Shown here: positions 19,321 to 26,767 of the stretch, piece by piece
Position numbering within the stretch: position 1 is the stretch's first letter
Layout of the letters: each line of letters begins with the position of its first letter
Origin: an uncultured Eubacteriales bacterium
GTDB taxonomy: Bacteria > Bacillota > Clostridia > Oscillospirales > Oscillospiraceae
Reading direction: 5' to 3'
Assembly: GCA_900548625.1 (NCBI GenBank)
Contig: URLO01000001.1
Coordinates: 62,001 to 126,000, forward strand
Length of the DNA: 64,000 nucleotides
The notes under the pieces: model-generated
Seen by the model: the letters and a program-made list of their open reading frames with translations, nothing else
What the model was told of the DNA's origin: nothing
Databases searched by the model: none
Translations under genes and position numbers: made by a program

Positions 19321-21453
19321 TTATTCCTGACCCTTTGCGGCGAGCTCCTTGAGCGCGTCCTTGCGGGAGAGGTTGACACGGCCCTTCTCGTCGATCTCCA
19401 TGACCTTGACCCAGGTCATGTCGCCGATGTTCAGAACGTCCTCGACCTTCTCAACGCGGCGGTTTTCGAGCTTCGAGATGTGGATCATGCCGTCCTTGCC
19501 CGGAGCGAGCTCTACGAACGCGCCGATGGGCAGGATGCGGACGACCTTGCCGAAGTACAGCTTGCCGACCTCAGGCACGAAGCAGATGTCGTCGATCATC
19601 TTCTTGGCGGCGTCGCAGGAGGCAGCGTCGGGAGAAGCGATGTGGATGGTGCCGTCGTCGTCGATGTCGACCTGCGCGCCGGACTCTGCCACGATCTTCT
19701 GGATGGTGGAGCCGCCCTTGCCGATGACCTCGCGGATCTTATCGACGTCGATCTTCATGGTGAGCATCTTGGGCGCAAACTCGGAGACCTCTGCACGCGG
19801 CTCTGCGATGCAGGGCAGCATGATCTCGTTGAGGATCTCAAGGCGGGCCTTGCGGCAGCGCTCAAGCGCGTCGGCGATGATCTCCATCGTCAGACCGTCG
19901 TTCTTGAGGTCCATCTGGATGGCGGTGACGCCTTCGGTCGTGCCGGCGACCTTGAAGTCCATTTCGCCGTGGAAGTCCTCAACGCCCTGAATGTCAGTGA
20001 AGGTTCTCCAGGTGCCCGTCTCCTTGTCGGAGATGAGGCCGCAGGAAATACCGGCGACGGGGCGCTTGATGGGCACGCCCGCGTCCATGAGTGCCAGCGT
20101 GGAGCCGCAGATGGAGGCCTGAGAGGTCGAGCCGTTGGAGGAGACGACCTCGGAGACGACACGGATGGCATACGGGAACTCTTCAACAGACGGGATCATG
20201 GGCAGCAGCGCCTTCTCAGCCAGCGCGCCGTGACCGATCTCACGACGGGAGGTGGAGCGGCTCGCACGGGCTTCGCCGGTGGACCACTGCGGCATGTTGT
20301 AGTGGTGGATATAGCGGCGCTCGGTCTCGTCATAGATGGTGTCGAGCTTCTGCGCGGCGGAAAGCGTGTTCAGCGTGCAGATGGAGAGCACCTGCGTCTG
20401 GCCGCGGGTGAACAGGCCGGAGCCGTGGACGCGCGGCAGAACGCCGACCTCAGCGTCCAGCGGACGGATCTCGTCGGGTGTGCGGCCATCGACGCGCTTG
20501 CCCTCGAGCAGCCACTTCTTGACGATCTTCTTCTGCATCTTGTACAGGCAGACGTCGATCTGAACGTCCCAGTCCTCGGCGTACTTCTCGCCGAACTTCT
20601 CCTTGAAGTCAACGACGGCCTCGGTCAGCCGCGCCTCGCGGACATTCTTGTCGTCGGTGTCGAGTGCGTAGGCGATCTTGTCCAGACCATACTCGCACAG
20701 ATCGTCGAGCATCTCGTGGTTGACGGCGGCCTTCTCGAAGGTGAACTTCGGCTTGCCGATGGTCTCAACGATGGTGTTGATGAACTCCACGACCTTGACG
20801 TTCGTCTCATGGGCGAGCTTGATGCACTCCATGAGGATGTCTTCCTTGATCTCGTTGGCCTCGGTCTCGATCATGACGACCTTTTCGTGGGTCGAGGCGA
20901 TGGTCACGAAGCACTGGCAGGCATTGCGCTCGTCCTGAGAGGGGTTCACGATATACTTGCCGTCGAGGTAGCAGACATTGGTGGTCGCGGTCGGGCCGTT
21001 CCAGGGAATGTCGGAGTAGGCGATGACGAGCGACGAGCCGATGGAGGCAACGATCTCCACGGGGTTGTCATAGTCCTGCGCGAGGACGGTGTTGGTCAGA
21101 ACGACATCGTTGCGGAGCTCCTCGTCAAAGAGCGGACGCATCGGGCGGTCGATCAGACGGGAGATGAGGACGCCGCGGTCGGAGGGCTTGCCCTCGCGGC
21201 GGTTGAAGGAGCCGGGGATGCGGCCGACGGAGTACATGCGCTCCTCGACCTCGATGGTCAGCGGGAAATAGTCGATGCCGGACTTGGGCAGGGGAGAGGC
21301 GACCGCGGTGACGAGCACGACGGTGTCGCCGTAGCGGCAGATGGCCTCTGCGTTGCAGAGCTCTGCAACCTTGCCGGTCTCGACCGTGAAGGTACGGCCG
21401 CCGATCTCGGTCTCAAAAATGTGATGATTCGGATACTGCTTGTGCGTGATCAT
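19321..21453 (-). CDS. pnp: Polyribonucleotide nucleotidyltransferase (PNPase)
   Basis: Phosphorolytic 3'-to-5' exoribonuclease, 710 residues. Two RNase PH domains (residues about 10-230 and 315-545, the second with DFHGEMDFKVAGT), a KH domain (KIDVDKIREVIGKGGSTIQ, about 560) and a C-terminal S1 domain (LYFGKVVRILPIGAFVELAPGKDGMIHIS) are all visible. AAGGAGG lies 6 bases before the ATG. It follows rpsO on the same strand, the near-universal order; a large hairpin stands in its leader. Confidence 0.97.
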   Translation of the reverse strand: MITHKQYPNHHIFETEIGGRTFTVETGKVAELCNAEAICRYGDTVVLVTAVASPLPKSGIDYFPLTIEVEERMYSVGRIPGSFNRREGKPSDRGVLISRLIDRPMRPLFDEELRNDVVLTNTVLAQDYDNPVEIVASIGSSLVIAYSDIPWNGPTATTNVCYLDGKYIVNPSQDERNACQCFVTIASTHEKVVMIETEANEIKEDILMECIKLAHETNVKVVEFINTIVETIGKPKFTFEKAAVNHEMLDDLCEYGLDKIAYALDTDDKNVREARLTEAVVDFKEKFGEKYAEDWDVQIDVCLYKMQKKIVKKWLLEGKRVDGRTPDEIRPLDAEVGVLPRVHGSGLFTRGQTQVLSICTLNTLSAAQKLDTIYDETERRYIHHYNMPQWSTGEARASRSTSRREIGHGALAEKALLPMIPSVEEFPYAIRVVSEVVSSNGSTSQASICGSTLALMDAGVPIKRPVAGISCGLISDKETGTWRTFTDIQGVEDFHGEMDFKVAGTTEGVTAIQMDLKNDGLTMEIIADALERCRKARLEILNEIMLPCIAEPRAEVSEFAPKMLTMKIDVDKIREVIGKGGSTIQKIVAESGAQVDIDDDGTIHIASPDAASCDAAKKMIDDICFVPEVGKLYFGKVVRILPIGAFVELAPGKDGMIHISKLENRRVEKVEDVLNIGDMTWVKVMEIDEKGRVNLSRKDALKELAAKGQE

Positions 21454-21478
21454 AAGAAACCTCCTTAGTTTTTCGGCT

Positions 21479-21554
21479 GCATGGGAGGTTTAGCACTTGA
21501 AACCAAAGCCGGACGCTCCGGCTGCGCTTTCAACTGCTAAAGAAAGCTCCCATA
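21479..21554 (-). promoter_or_regulatory. Large leader hairpin upstream of pnp
   Basis: The two ends of this stretch pair imperfectly over about 25 bases (outer arms TATGGGAG / CTCCCAT), enclosing a perfect AGCCGGA-CGC-TCCGGCT hairpin. It lies between the rpsO terminator and the pnp ribosome-binding site. In enterobacteria PNPase controls its own mRNA through a leader hairpin; a similar role here is an inference. Confidence 0.6.
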
Positions 21555-21576
21555 CAGAAATTTGACGTTGTTTGTG

Positions 21577-21605
21577 AAAAAGGGCGGCCTTGCGACCACC
21601 CTTTT
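21577..21605 (-). terminator. Terminator between rpsO and pnp
   Basis: On the minus strand the stem AAGGGTGGTC / GGCCGCCCTT with a GCAA loop is followed by TTTTC. It probably ends or attenuates the rpsO transcript before pnp. Confidence 0.75.
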
Positions 21606-21631
21606 CGGCTGACTGGTTTGCGGCTGCGAAA

Positions 21632-21898
21632 TTACTTACGCAGGCCGAGCTTGGCGACGATCGCGCGGTAACGGTTGATGTCCTTCTTGGCGAGGTAGTC
21701 CAGCAGGCTGCGGCGCTTGCCGACCATCATGAGAAGGCCGCGGCGGGAGTGGTTGTCCTGCTTGTGAACACGCAGGTGCTCAGTCAGGTCATTGATCCGG
21801 GAGGTCAGGACAGCGATCTGAACCTCGGGGGAACCGGTGTCGCCGGGATGGGTCGCGTACTGCTCGATGATAGCAGTCTTTTCTTCTTTGCGCATCAT
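21632..21898 (-). CDS. rpsO: Small-subunit ribosomal protein uS15
   Basis: Primary 16S rRNA-binding protein, about 88 residues. Family blocks EKTAIIEQYATHPGDTGSPEVQIA, LTSRINDLTEHLRVHKQD and RRGLLMMVGKRRSLLDYL are visible. The start is the ATG at 21898 (MMRKEEK), 9 bases after GGTGG; an upstream in-frame ATG at 21937 overlaps the leader and is less likely. A promoter lies at 22023-22051. Confidence 0.96.
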   Translation of the reverse strand: MMRKEEKTAIIEQYATHPGDTGSPEVQIAVLTSRINDLTEHLRVHKQDNHSRRGLLMMVGKRRSLLDYLAKKDINRYRAIVAKLGLRK

Positions 21899-22022
21899 AG
21901 TGAATTTCCACCTTTCAAAAATATATCCCGTATCCAAGTATCGGGCCGGTAGAATGTCCGTGTGAAACGAACCTTGCCCCGAAACTGAGAAATGGGCGGC
22001 GGCGCAGTGCGCCAGCTTGTTT

Positions 22023-22051
22023 AGAATATCACAGGTTTCACAAAAAGTAAA
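22023..22051 (-). promoter_or_regulatory. Likely promoter of rpsO
   Basis: On the minus strand TTTACT (22046-22051) and TATTCT (22023-22028) are separated by 17 bases. The gap to the rpsO start is about 115 bases, room for an autoregulatory leader. Confidence 0.55.
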
Positions 22052-22186
22052 GGAGTATTTTCAAGTTTACGAGCGAATTTCATGGGTATGGAGCGCCTGC
22101 CGCGCCTGTCAAAAACCGTCGCCGCTTCATACAATGAAATGGGACGGCAGCGTCCCGCCACTGCTTTTCCTTTTGAGGTGAAAACT

Positions 22187-23470
22187 ATGCTGACAGTCGC
22201 AAAATTCGGGGGATCCTCGCTGGCAAGCGCCGAGCGCTTTCTGCGGGTGCGCGAGATCGTCCGCGCCGACGCATCCAGACGCGTGGTGGTCGTCTCTGCC
22301 GCCGGAAAGCGTCACGCCGCCGACCACAAGATCACCGACTTATTATATCTCTGCCACGCACATTTACAATACGGCGTCCCGTGCCGGGAGCTGTGGCGCA
22401 TGATCGCGGGGCGCTACACCGCCATCCGCGACGGCTGCGGGCTCCGGTTTCCCATCGAGCGGGAGCTTGAAGCGATCTATGCCTCGCTTTCTCCGGCGAC
22501 ACCGCGTGATTTTCTGGCCTCGCGCGGGGAGTATCTCGCCGCGCGGCTCATGGCGGAGCTTTTGGAGTTCACATTTGTGGACGCCGCCGACTGGCTCCGC
22601 TTTGACAGCGCCGGGAACGTCCTGCGCGAGGAGTCCTACGCCGCGCTCCAGTCGCTGGCCGACGGACGAAAGATCGTCACGCCGGGGTTTTACGGCCTGC
22701 TTCCGAGCGGCGCGGTGCATACCTTCCCGCGCGGCGGCTCCGACGTGACCGGGAGCCTTGCCGCGGCTGCGCTGCATGCCGACGTCTGCGAAAACTGGAC
22801 GGACGTTCCCGGCATCCTTGCCGCCGATCCCTCGGTCGTCAGCCGGCCGCAGAGCGTTCCCTATCTGAGCTATGCCGAGCTTCAGGCGCTTTCTGCCGTC
22901 GGGATGCAGGTGCTCCACGAATCGGCGGTCGAGCCGGTGCGCCGCCGACGCATCCCGCTTCAGATCCGTTCCTCGCTTGAACCGGAGCTGCCGGGGACGC
23001 GCATCGGCTCCGCGCCGGCGGAAAAAAACGAAAAAAACGAGGCGGCGGTCTTTGCCGGGCGGCGGAGGATCACGATGCTGCGCGCCGAACGGCAGGGGCT
23101 TGAGAGGGAGCCGGAGTTGCTGGCTGCGGCGGCGCGGACGCTCGTGCGGGCAGGGCTTTCGGTCGTGCATCTGTCCTGCGGGCTCGGGCAGCTCACGGCG
23201 CTCGTGGAGCCGTCCGGGACGGACGCGCTGCACGCGGCGGGCGAGGCGCTTGCAGGGACGCTCGGCGCCGAGGAGACGACGCTCCGTGAAAATCTCAGCC
23301 TCATTGCCGCGCTTTGCCGCACGCCGGAGACGGCGCCGCGTCTGGCGGCCGCCATTCAAAGCGCGGGCGTCCCGATCCATCACATTGCCGAGCGCGCGCC
23401 GTGCCTGCTCATGGCGGTGAACGACAGCCAGTATGAAACGGCGCTTCGGGCGGCATACCGGGCAAGATAA
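22187..23470 (+). CDS. Aspartate kinase
   Basis: First step of lysine/threonine/methionine synthesis: phosphorylates aspartate with ATP. The N-terminal amino-acid-kinase domain begins MLTVAKFGGSSLASAERF and has PRGGSDVTGSLAAAAL and ENWTDVPGILAADP; two C-terminal ACT-like domains (residues about 275-427) would bind regulatory amino acids. At 427 residues it fits a monofunctional enzyme. AGGTG lies 6 bases before the ATG at 22187; the frame is open 105 bases upstream without signals. It stands alone, not with other pathway genes. Confidence 0.93.
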   Translation: MLTVAKFGGSSLASAERFLRVREIVRADASRRVVVVSAAGKRHAADHKITDLLYLCHAHLQYGVPCRELWRMIAGRYTAIRDGCGLRFPIERELEAIYASLSPATPRDFLASRGEYLAARLMAELLEFTFVDAADWLRFDSAGNVLREESYAALQSLADGRKIVTPGFYGLLPSGAVHTFPRGGSDVTGSLAAAALHADVCENWTDVPGILAADPSVVSRPQSVPYLSYAELQALSAVGMQVLHESAVEPVRRRRIPLQIRSSLEPELPGTRIGSAPAEKNEKNEAAVFAGRRRITMLRAERQGLEREPELLAAAARTLVRAGLSVVHLSCGLGQLTALVEPSGTDALHAAGEALAGTLGAEETTLRENLSLIAALCRTPETAPRLAAAIQSAGVPIHHIAERAPCLLMAVNDSQYETALRAAYRAR

Positions 23471-23506
23471 CGGGAGAAAAAAGGACGCATGGCCGCTTGA
23501 CAGATA

Positions 23507-23515
23507 TGGTATAAT
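23507..23515 (+). promoter_or_regulatory. Extended -10 promoter upstream of smpB
   Basis: TGGTATAAT is a perfect extended -10 element, about 38 bases upstream of the smpB ATG. A TTGACA only 7 bases before TATAAT is too close to be its -35 box. Confidence 0.55.
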
Positions 23516-23552
23516 GCAGTTACAGGATATTGCGGGACGGGAGGTGCGCAGG

Positions 23553-24011
23553 ATGGCAGGCGATGCGGTCAAGATCATGGCCAGAAACCAGAAGGCTCAT
23601 CACGAATATTTCATCGAGGAAAAATTCGAGGCGGGCATTGAGCTCTCCGGCACCGAGGTCAAGTCCATCCGCGCAGGCACGCTCAGTCTCAAGGAGGCGT
23701 GGTGCCAGATCAAGGATGGCGAGCTGTTCATCCGGCAGATGCACATCGCGCCGTATGAGCAGGGCAACATTTTCAACAAAGACCCGCTTCGTCCGCGCAG
23801 GCTCCTGATGCACAAGCGCGAGATCGCGCGCCTGTTTGGCAAGGTCAAGCAGGACGGCTACGCGCTGATCCCGTTGTCGGTCTACTTCCGCGGAAGCCTC
23901 GTCAAGGTCGAGGTCGCGCTCGCCAAGGGCAAAAAGCTCTATGACAAGCGTGAGGACGCGGCAAAGAAGGACGCCAAGCGTCAGATCGACCGGGCGATGA
24001 AAGGAAGGTAA
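23553..24011 (+). CDS. smpB: SsrA-binding protein SmpB
   Basis: Partner of tmRNA in ribosome rescue. The 152-residue protein shows the family blocks ARNQKAHHEYFIEEKFEAGI, ELSGTEVKSIRAG, EQGNIFNKDPLRPRRLL and the basic tail KKLYDKREDAAKKDAKRQI. GGGAGG lies 8 bases before the ATG at 23553. The tmRNA gene itself lies 600 bases downstream, with only ppiB between. Confidence 0.97.
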   Translation: MAGDAVKIMARNQKAHHEYFIEEKFEAGIELSGTEVKSIRAGTLSLKEAWCQIKDGELFIRQMHIAPYEQGNIFNKDPLRPRRLLMHKREIARLFGKVKQDGYALIPLSVYFRGSLVKVEVALAKGKKLYDKREDAAKKDAKRQIDRAMKGR

Positions 24012-24018
24012 CGAAAAA

Positions 24019-24558
24019 ATGGCAAACCCCATTGCGACCATTACCATGGAAAACGGCGGCAAAATCGTATGTGAGCTGTACCCCGAGAAGGCGCCGCAGA
24101 GCGTCCGCAACTTTATTTCTCTTGCGAACAAGGGCTTTTATAACGGCCTGATCTTCCACCGCGTCATCTCCGGCTTCATGATCCAGGGCGGCTGCCCGGA
24201 CGGAACGGGCATGGGCGGCCCCGGCTACTGCATCAAGGGCGAGTTCAAGCTCAACGGCGTCCAGAACAATCTCTCGCACAAGCGCGGCGTGCTCTCGATG
24301 GCGCGTGCGCAGTCTCCGAACTCGGCGGGAAGCCAGTTCTTCATCATGCATGCCGACGGCGAGTTCCTCGACGGGCAGTATGCGGCGTTCGGCAAGGTGC
24401 TCGAGGGCATGGACGTGGTCGATCAGGTCGCGGCGGTCAAGACCAACGCGCAGGATCGTCCGCTCGACGAGCAGAAGATCGCGACCATCACGGTCGATAC
24501 ACAGGGCGAGGAGTATCCCGAGCCGGATAAGCTCCGCGCCCCCTACGGCCGTTTCTAA
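24019..24558 (+). CDS. Peptidylprolyl isomerase, cyclophilin type
   Basis: Cis-trans prolyl isomerase, 179 residues, cytosolic (no signal peptide). Cyclophilin core motifs: IFHRVISGFMIQGGCP, NSAGSQFFIMHAD and FGKVLEGMDVVDQVA. It begins 8 bases after smpB and is probably co-transcribed. A perfect hairpin with stem CTTTTCCGCGCGG (about 24575-24607) separates it from ssrA, without a T-run. Confidence 0.95.
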   Translation: MANPIATITMENGGKIVCELYPEKAPQSVRNFISLANKGFYNGLIFHRVISGFMIQGGCPDGTGMGGPGYCIKGEFKLNGVQNNLSHKRGVLSMARAQSPNSAGSQFFIMHADGEFLDGQYAAFGKVLEGMDVVDQVAAVKTNAQDRPLDEQKIATITVDTQGEEYPEPDKLRAPYGRF

Positions 24559-24621
24559 CAAGTGTTCAAGGCTGTCTTTTCCGCGCGGCATGTCCGCGCG
24601 GAAAAGACCCCCCAACGATAC

Positions 24622-24970
24622 GGGGCTGTACTGGTTTCGACGGGGGCAGTGAGGCCGGATAAGCGGGCGGAGGTGTCTGACCTCCTTAAACCGGGCGATT
24701 TTTTTAAATTAACTGACAACAATTCTGTTGCTCTGGCTGCCTAATTAGGCGCCCATCCTCCCCGGGAGGGCCACGAACCGGGCTAGGGTGTGATTTGAGT
24801 GGCGAACGTGCGACGGGTAAGAGTTGCCTCGCCCATGCATCATGACTCTACCAAACCGTCGAGTGTGTTTGTTCACGCCTCGGTAAGGGAATGTAAATAA
24901 CAAACTGTGCCCGAAGAAAGTCCTGTCAAGTTGTTTTCGGACAGGGGTTCGATTCCCCTCAGCTCCACCA
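24622..24970 (+). ncRNA. ssrA: Transfer-messenger RNA (tmRNA)
   Basis: The 5' end GGGGCTGTACTGGTTTCGACGG and the 3' end (TTCGATTCCCCTCAGCTCCACCA-type, with encoded CCA) form the tRNA-like domain. The tag reading frame at 24694-24744 reads GDFFKLTDNNSVALAA followed by TAA; the resume codon is inferred and could lie one or two codons away. The 3' end is a common phage attachment site, and the prophage begins just downstream. Confidence 0.95.
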
Positions 24971-24977
24971 AAGCAGA

Positions 24978-25011
24978 GCCAGACGAACCAAGCCGGTTCG
25001 CCTGGCTTTTG
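24978..25011 (+). terminator. Terminator of ssrA
   Basis: Stem AGCCAGACGAACC / GGTTCGCCTGGCT (one mismatch) with a 5-base loop, followed by TTT and a G. Its loop-side sequence GAACCAAGC also occurs in the host dispersed repeats at 16748 and 19209, which suggests it is host sequence and that the prophage junction is either at the ssrA 3' end or beyond this point. Confidence 0.7.
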
Positions 25012-25086
25012 CTCTGCCCCAACGGTCTATATGACCGGCGGGATATTTGTCCTGGTGTTTCCACTTGCCTATGCCAAGAAATAAAG

Positions 25087-25130
25087 AAAGAGGCTACTAC
25101 ACAGGGAATTTCCTGTGTGGTAGCCTCTTT
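25087..25130. terminator. Long bidirectional terminator at the prophage left edge
   Basis: A nearly perfect inverted repeat of about 19 bp per arm (AAAGAGGCTAC.../...GTAGCCTCTTT) with A-run and T-run ends, so it can work on either strand. It insulates the phage regulatory region from ssrA. Confidence 0.8.
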
Positions 25131-25160
25131 GTGTTCTCTCATAGCCATAACGGATTTCGT

Positions 25161-25207
25161 TATAATCTACCAAAATCCAGCGAGATTCTAAAATCGTTGT
25201 TAGAATC
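25161..25207 (+). promoter_or_regulatory. -10 box and operator-like inverted repeat before the first XRE gene
   Basis: TATAAT at 25161-25166 is followed by an inverted repeat GATTCTAA (25184-25191) / TTAGAATC (25200-25207) and a direct repeat of AATCTACC on both sides. The inverted repeat lies where a repressor would block transcription of the 25228 gene, so autoregulation is likely. Confidence 0.5.
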
Positions 25208-25227
25208 TACCGTAAAGGAGCATGGCT

Positions 25228-25482
25228 ATGATTAGGATTTTACTGTCCACCCGGCTTGGCGAGCGGAGGTGGTCACAAGCTGACCTTGCAAGGGCAACAG
25301 GCATTCGACCTTCGACGATCAATGACCTGTACCATGAGATCGCAGAAAGGATAAACCTGGAGCATCTGGATCTTATTTGTGAGGCGCTGGGGTGCGAGCT
25401 GTCAGACCTGATGATCCGAGAGGAAAATAAGGAGACCAGAGTCAAGACGCGCACCGGCGCGGATATACATAGCAAGCGTTAA
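25228..25482 (+). CDS. XRE-family transcriptional regulator (Cro/CI type)
   Basis: DNA-binding protein of 84 residues with one helix-turn-helix: RWSQADLARATGIRPSTINDLYHEIAERI at about residues 14-42, followed by the cognate LEHLDLICEALGCELSDLM helix pair. The start is the ATG at 25228, 7 bases after AAGGAG; the ATG six bases upstream is too close to that site. It faces a second XRE gene across a shared terminator and is probably part of the lysogeny control. Confidence 0.85.
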   Translation: MIRILLSTRLGERRWSQADLARATGIRPSTINDLYHEIAERINLEHLDLICEALGCELSDLMIREENKETRVKTRTGADIHSKR

Positions 25483-25491
25483 GCCTGCTCC

Positions 25492-25526
25492 GAGGCCTCG
25501 GGCGTTCATTCGCCCGGGGCCTTTTC
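25492..25526. terminator. Terminator between convergent XRE genes
   Basis: Imperfect stem GAGGCCTCGGGCG / CGCCCGGGGCC followed by TTTTC on the plus strand. It ends the 25228 gene and abuts the end of the minus-strand repressor gene. Confidence 0.75.
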
Positions 25527-25742
25527 TTATATCTCCTCGCCGTCCTGTGTGACAAAACGGATTTCGACTGTGCAGCCGAGCGCAGCCGCCAACTCCGTGA
25601 TGTCTTTTTCCGTAAAGTTCCCGCGCGTCATTTTGTTGGACAGGTTTTGCCGCGTCTGCCCTGACGCCTCAGCCAGATCGCCCATCGTTATTTTCTGCCT
25701 TTTCATGATCAGGCGAATCTTTTCGGCAACAGAGAGCCCCAT
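25527..25742 (-). CDS. XRE-family regulator, candidate prophage repressor
   Basis: A 71-residue protein that is almost only a helix-turn-helix domain: KITMGDLAEASGQTRQNLSNKMTRGNFTEKDITELAAALGC (about residues 18-58), then a short beta-strand end. GAGGAGGTGAGAG precedes the ATG. Its promoter (25763-25791) mirrors the early promoter (25833-25861), and both carry the same ACAC-N6-GTGT operator, so this protein is the best candidate for the switch repressor or Cro. It has no peptidase or dimerisation domain visible. Confidence 0.85.
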   Translation of the reverse strand: MGLSVAEKIRLIMKRQKITMGDLAEASGQTRQNLSNKMTRGNFTEKDITELAAALGCTVEIRFVTQDGEEI

Positions 25743-25762
25743 ACTCTCACCTCCTCACTCGT

Positions 25763-25791
25763 ACTATACACTAAAATGTGTCGCTTGTCAA
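25763..25791 (-). promoter_or_regulatory. Repressor promoter with operator
   Basis: On the minus strand TTGACA (25786-25791), a 17-base spacer and TATAGT (25763-25768). The spacer holds ACACTAAAATGTGT (25768-25781), an ACAC-N6-GTGT operator. Compare the plus-strand promoter at 25833-25861, which has the same design. Confidence 0.85.
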
Positions 25792-25832
25792 AAACTTTTT
25801 TACGATTTCCACGAAAAAATGTAAAATAACCG

Positions 25833-25861
25833 TTGACAAGTGACACGAATTAGTGTAATAT
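25833..25861 (+). promoter_or_regulatory. Early promoter with operator
   Basis: TTGACA (25833-25838), 17-base spacer, TAATAT (25856-25861). The spacer holds ACACGAATTAGTGT (25843-25856), matching the operator in the divergent repressor promoter. It drives the plus-strand early genes from 25912 on. Confidence 0.85.
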
Positions 25862-25911
25862 AGTTCTTGTAAGGGAGAGGAACAAACCTCTCCGGAAAGG
25901 AGGACAGGCCG

Positions 25912-26046
25912 ATGGACAAAGCAAAAAAAGAAGCCCTGCAAGAGCTTCTGAGGTTGCTGGCTGATAACCCCGATTTAGCCGACCGGATTACAATCACCAT
26001 CAAACCTAACAGCAAGCCCCAGCAGGGCGAACGCCAAGAGACCTAA
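25912..26046 (+). CDS. Small early phage protein, 44 aa
   Basis: An ATG follows GAAAGGAGGACAGGCCG and opens a 44-residue frame (MDKAKKEALQELLRLLADNP...). The first half is an amphipathic, leucine-rich helix and the end is charged. It is the first gene after the early promoter. Function is not recognised. Confidence 0.65.
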   Translation: MDKAKKEALQELLRLLADNPDLADRITITIKPNSKPQQGERQET

Positions 26047-26054
26047 CCCCGGCG

Positions 26055-26087
26055 TGAGGGGGAGCGGGAAAGCTCCCCTCCCCCTCA
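26055..26087 (+). promoter_or_regulatory. Hairpin after the first early gene
   Basis: An imperfect G/C-rich stem (TGAGGGGGAG against CTCCCCTCCCCCTCA) without a T-run, 8 bases past the stop of the 44-aa gene. It could stabilise the upstream message or attenuate the early transcript. Confidence 0.45.
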
Positions 26088-26128
26088 GTATAAAGCGTCG
26101 AGTGTAAAAATACAAGGAGGAACGCAAA

Positions 26129-26548
26129 ATGAAGATCAATATCACCGATGAAATCCGGCAGGAGATTTTGGATACGCTCAACAGAGACACCGCAAAGGAA
26201 TACTTTGAAAAACTCCGCGACACGGAGAAGAACCCCACTCGCGGACAGGTTTACGCATACCGGAGCTGGGAGCAGAGCACGGAAGACCGAGCCGATATGT
26301 TTGAGGTCAGAGCGCTTCCATGGGGCAGTCAGATTAAGGACGGCGTGATGAAAGAATTCGTTGCTGCATTAACCGCAGCTGATATTGACGAGATTATCGT
26401 CACAGATCAGTCAACCGCGCTCATGGAAAGTGTCCACGCCTTGGTAGCCGAGGGCGCATATCTGGAGGGCGTCGGAACTGTTACCCGCGATCCACTGCAC
26501 GATCCATCAGGCCGCCGCGAGGTCAAAGGGCTGGTATTCAGATTTTGA
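26129..26548 (+). CDS. Early phage protein of unknown function, 139 aa
   Basis: CAAGGAGGAACGCAAA precedes the ATG. The 139-residue acidic, soluble protein has no recognised domain; visible stretches are RDTAKEYFEKLRDTEKNP near residue 18 and FVAALTAADIDEIIVTDQST near residue 78. Similar proteins are typical of the accessory early region of clostridial phages and conjugative elements. No catalytic motif is seen. Confidence 0.75.
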   Translation: MKINITDEIRQEILDTLNRDTAKEYFEKLRDTEKNPTRGQVYAYRSWEQSTEDRADMFEVRALPWGSQIKDGVMKEFVAALTAADIDEIIVTDQSTALMESVHALVAEGAYLEGVGTVTRDPLHDPSGRREVKGLVFRF

Positions 26549-26564
26549 GAAAGGAGCGCCGACA

Positions 26565-26765
26565 ATGAAAAAGCTGATTTGTTCTACTTTCCGCGAAGGT
26601 TACGGCATCGACCAGATCCGCAGAACGATGACGGCTGGCGAGCTGATTAACTTCCTCGCCCAGTACGATGAAGATACGCCGGTCTATCTGAGTTTTGACA
26701 ACGGCTACACCTACGGCGGCATTACCGAGGGCCGCTTTGAAGAAGACTATGGGGAGGAGGACTAA
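26565..26765 (+). CDS. Early phage protein of unknown function, 66 aa
   Basis: Starts 16 bases after the previous gene, with GAAAGGAGCG before the ATG. The visible core is MTAGELINFLAQYDEDTPVYLSFDNGYTYGGI, a pattern common in small accessory proteins of Firmicutes mobile elements. Role unknown. Confidence 0.75.
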   Translation: MKKLICSTFREGYGIDQIRRTMTAGELINFLAQYDEDTPVYLSFDNGYTYGGITEGRFEEDYGEED

Positions 26766-26767
26766 CC

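Noticed and set aside
19480..21468. A 662-codon open frame on the plus strand
   Set aside because: Antisense of pnp; composition rich in Asp/Val/Leu/Gly typical of the complement of a real gene.
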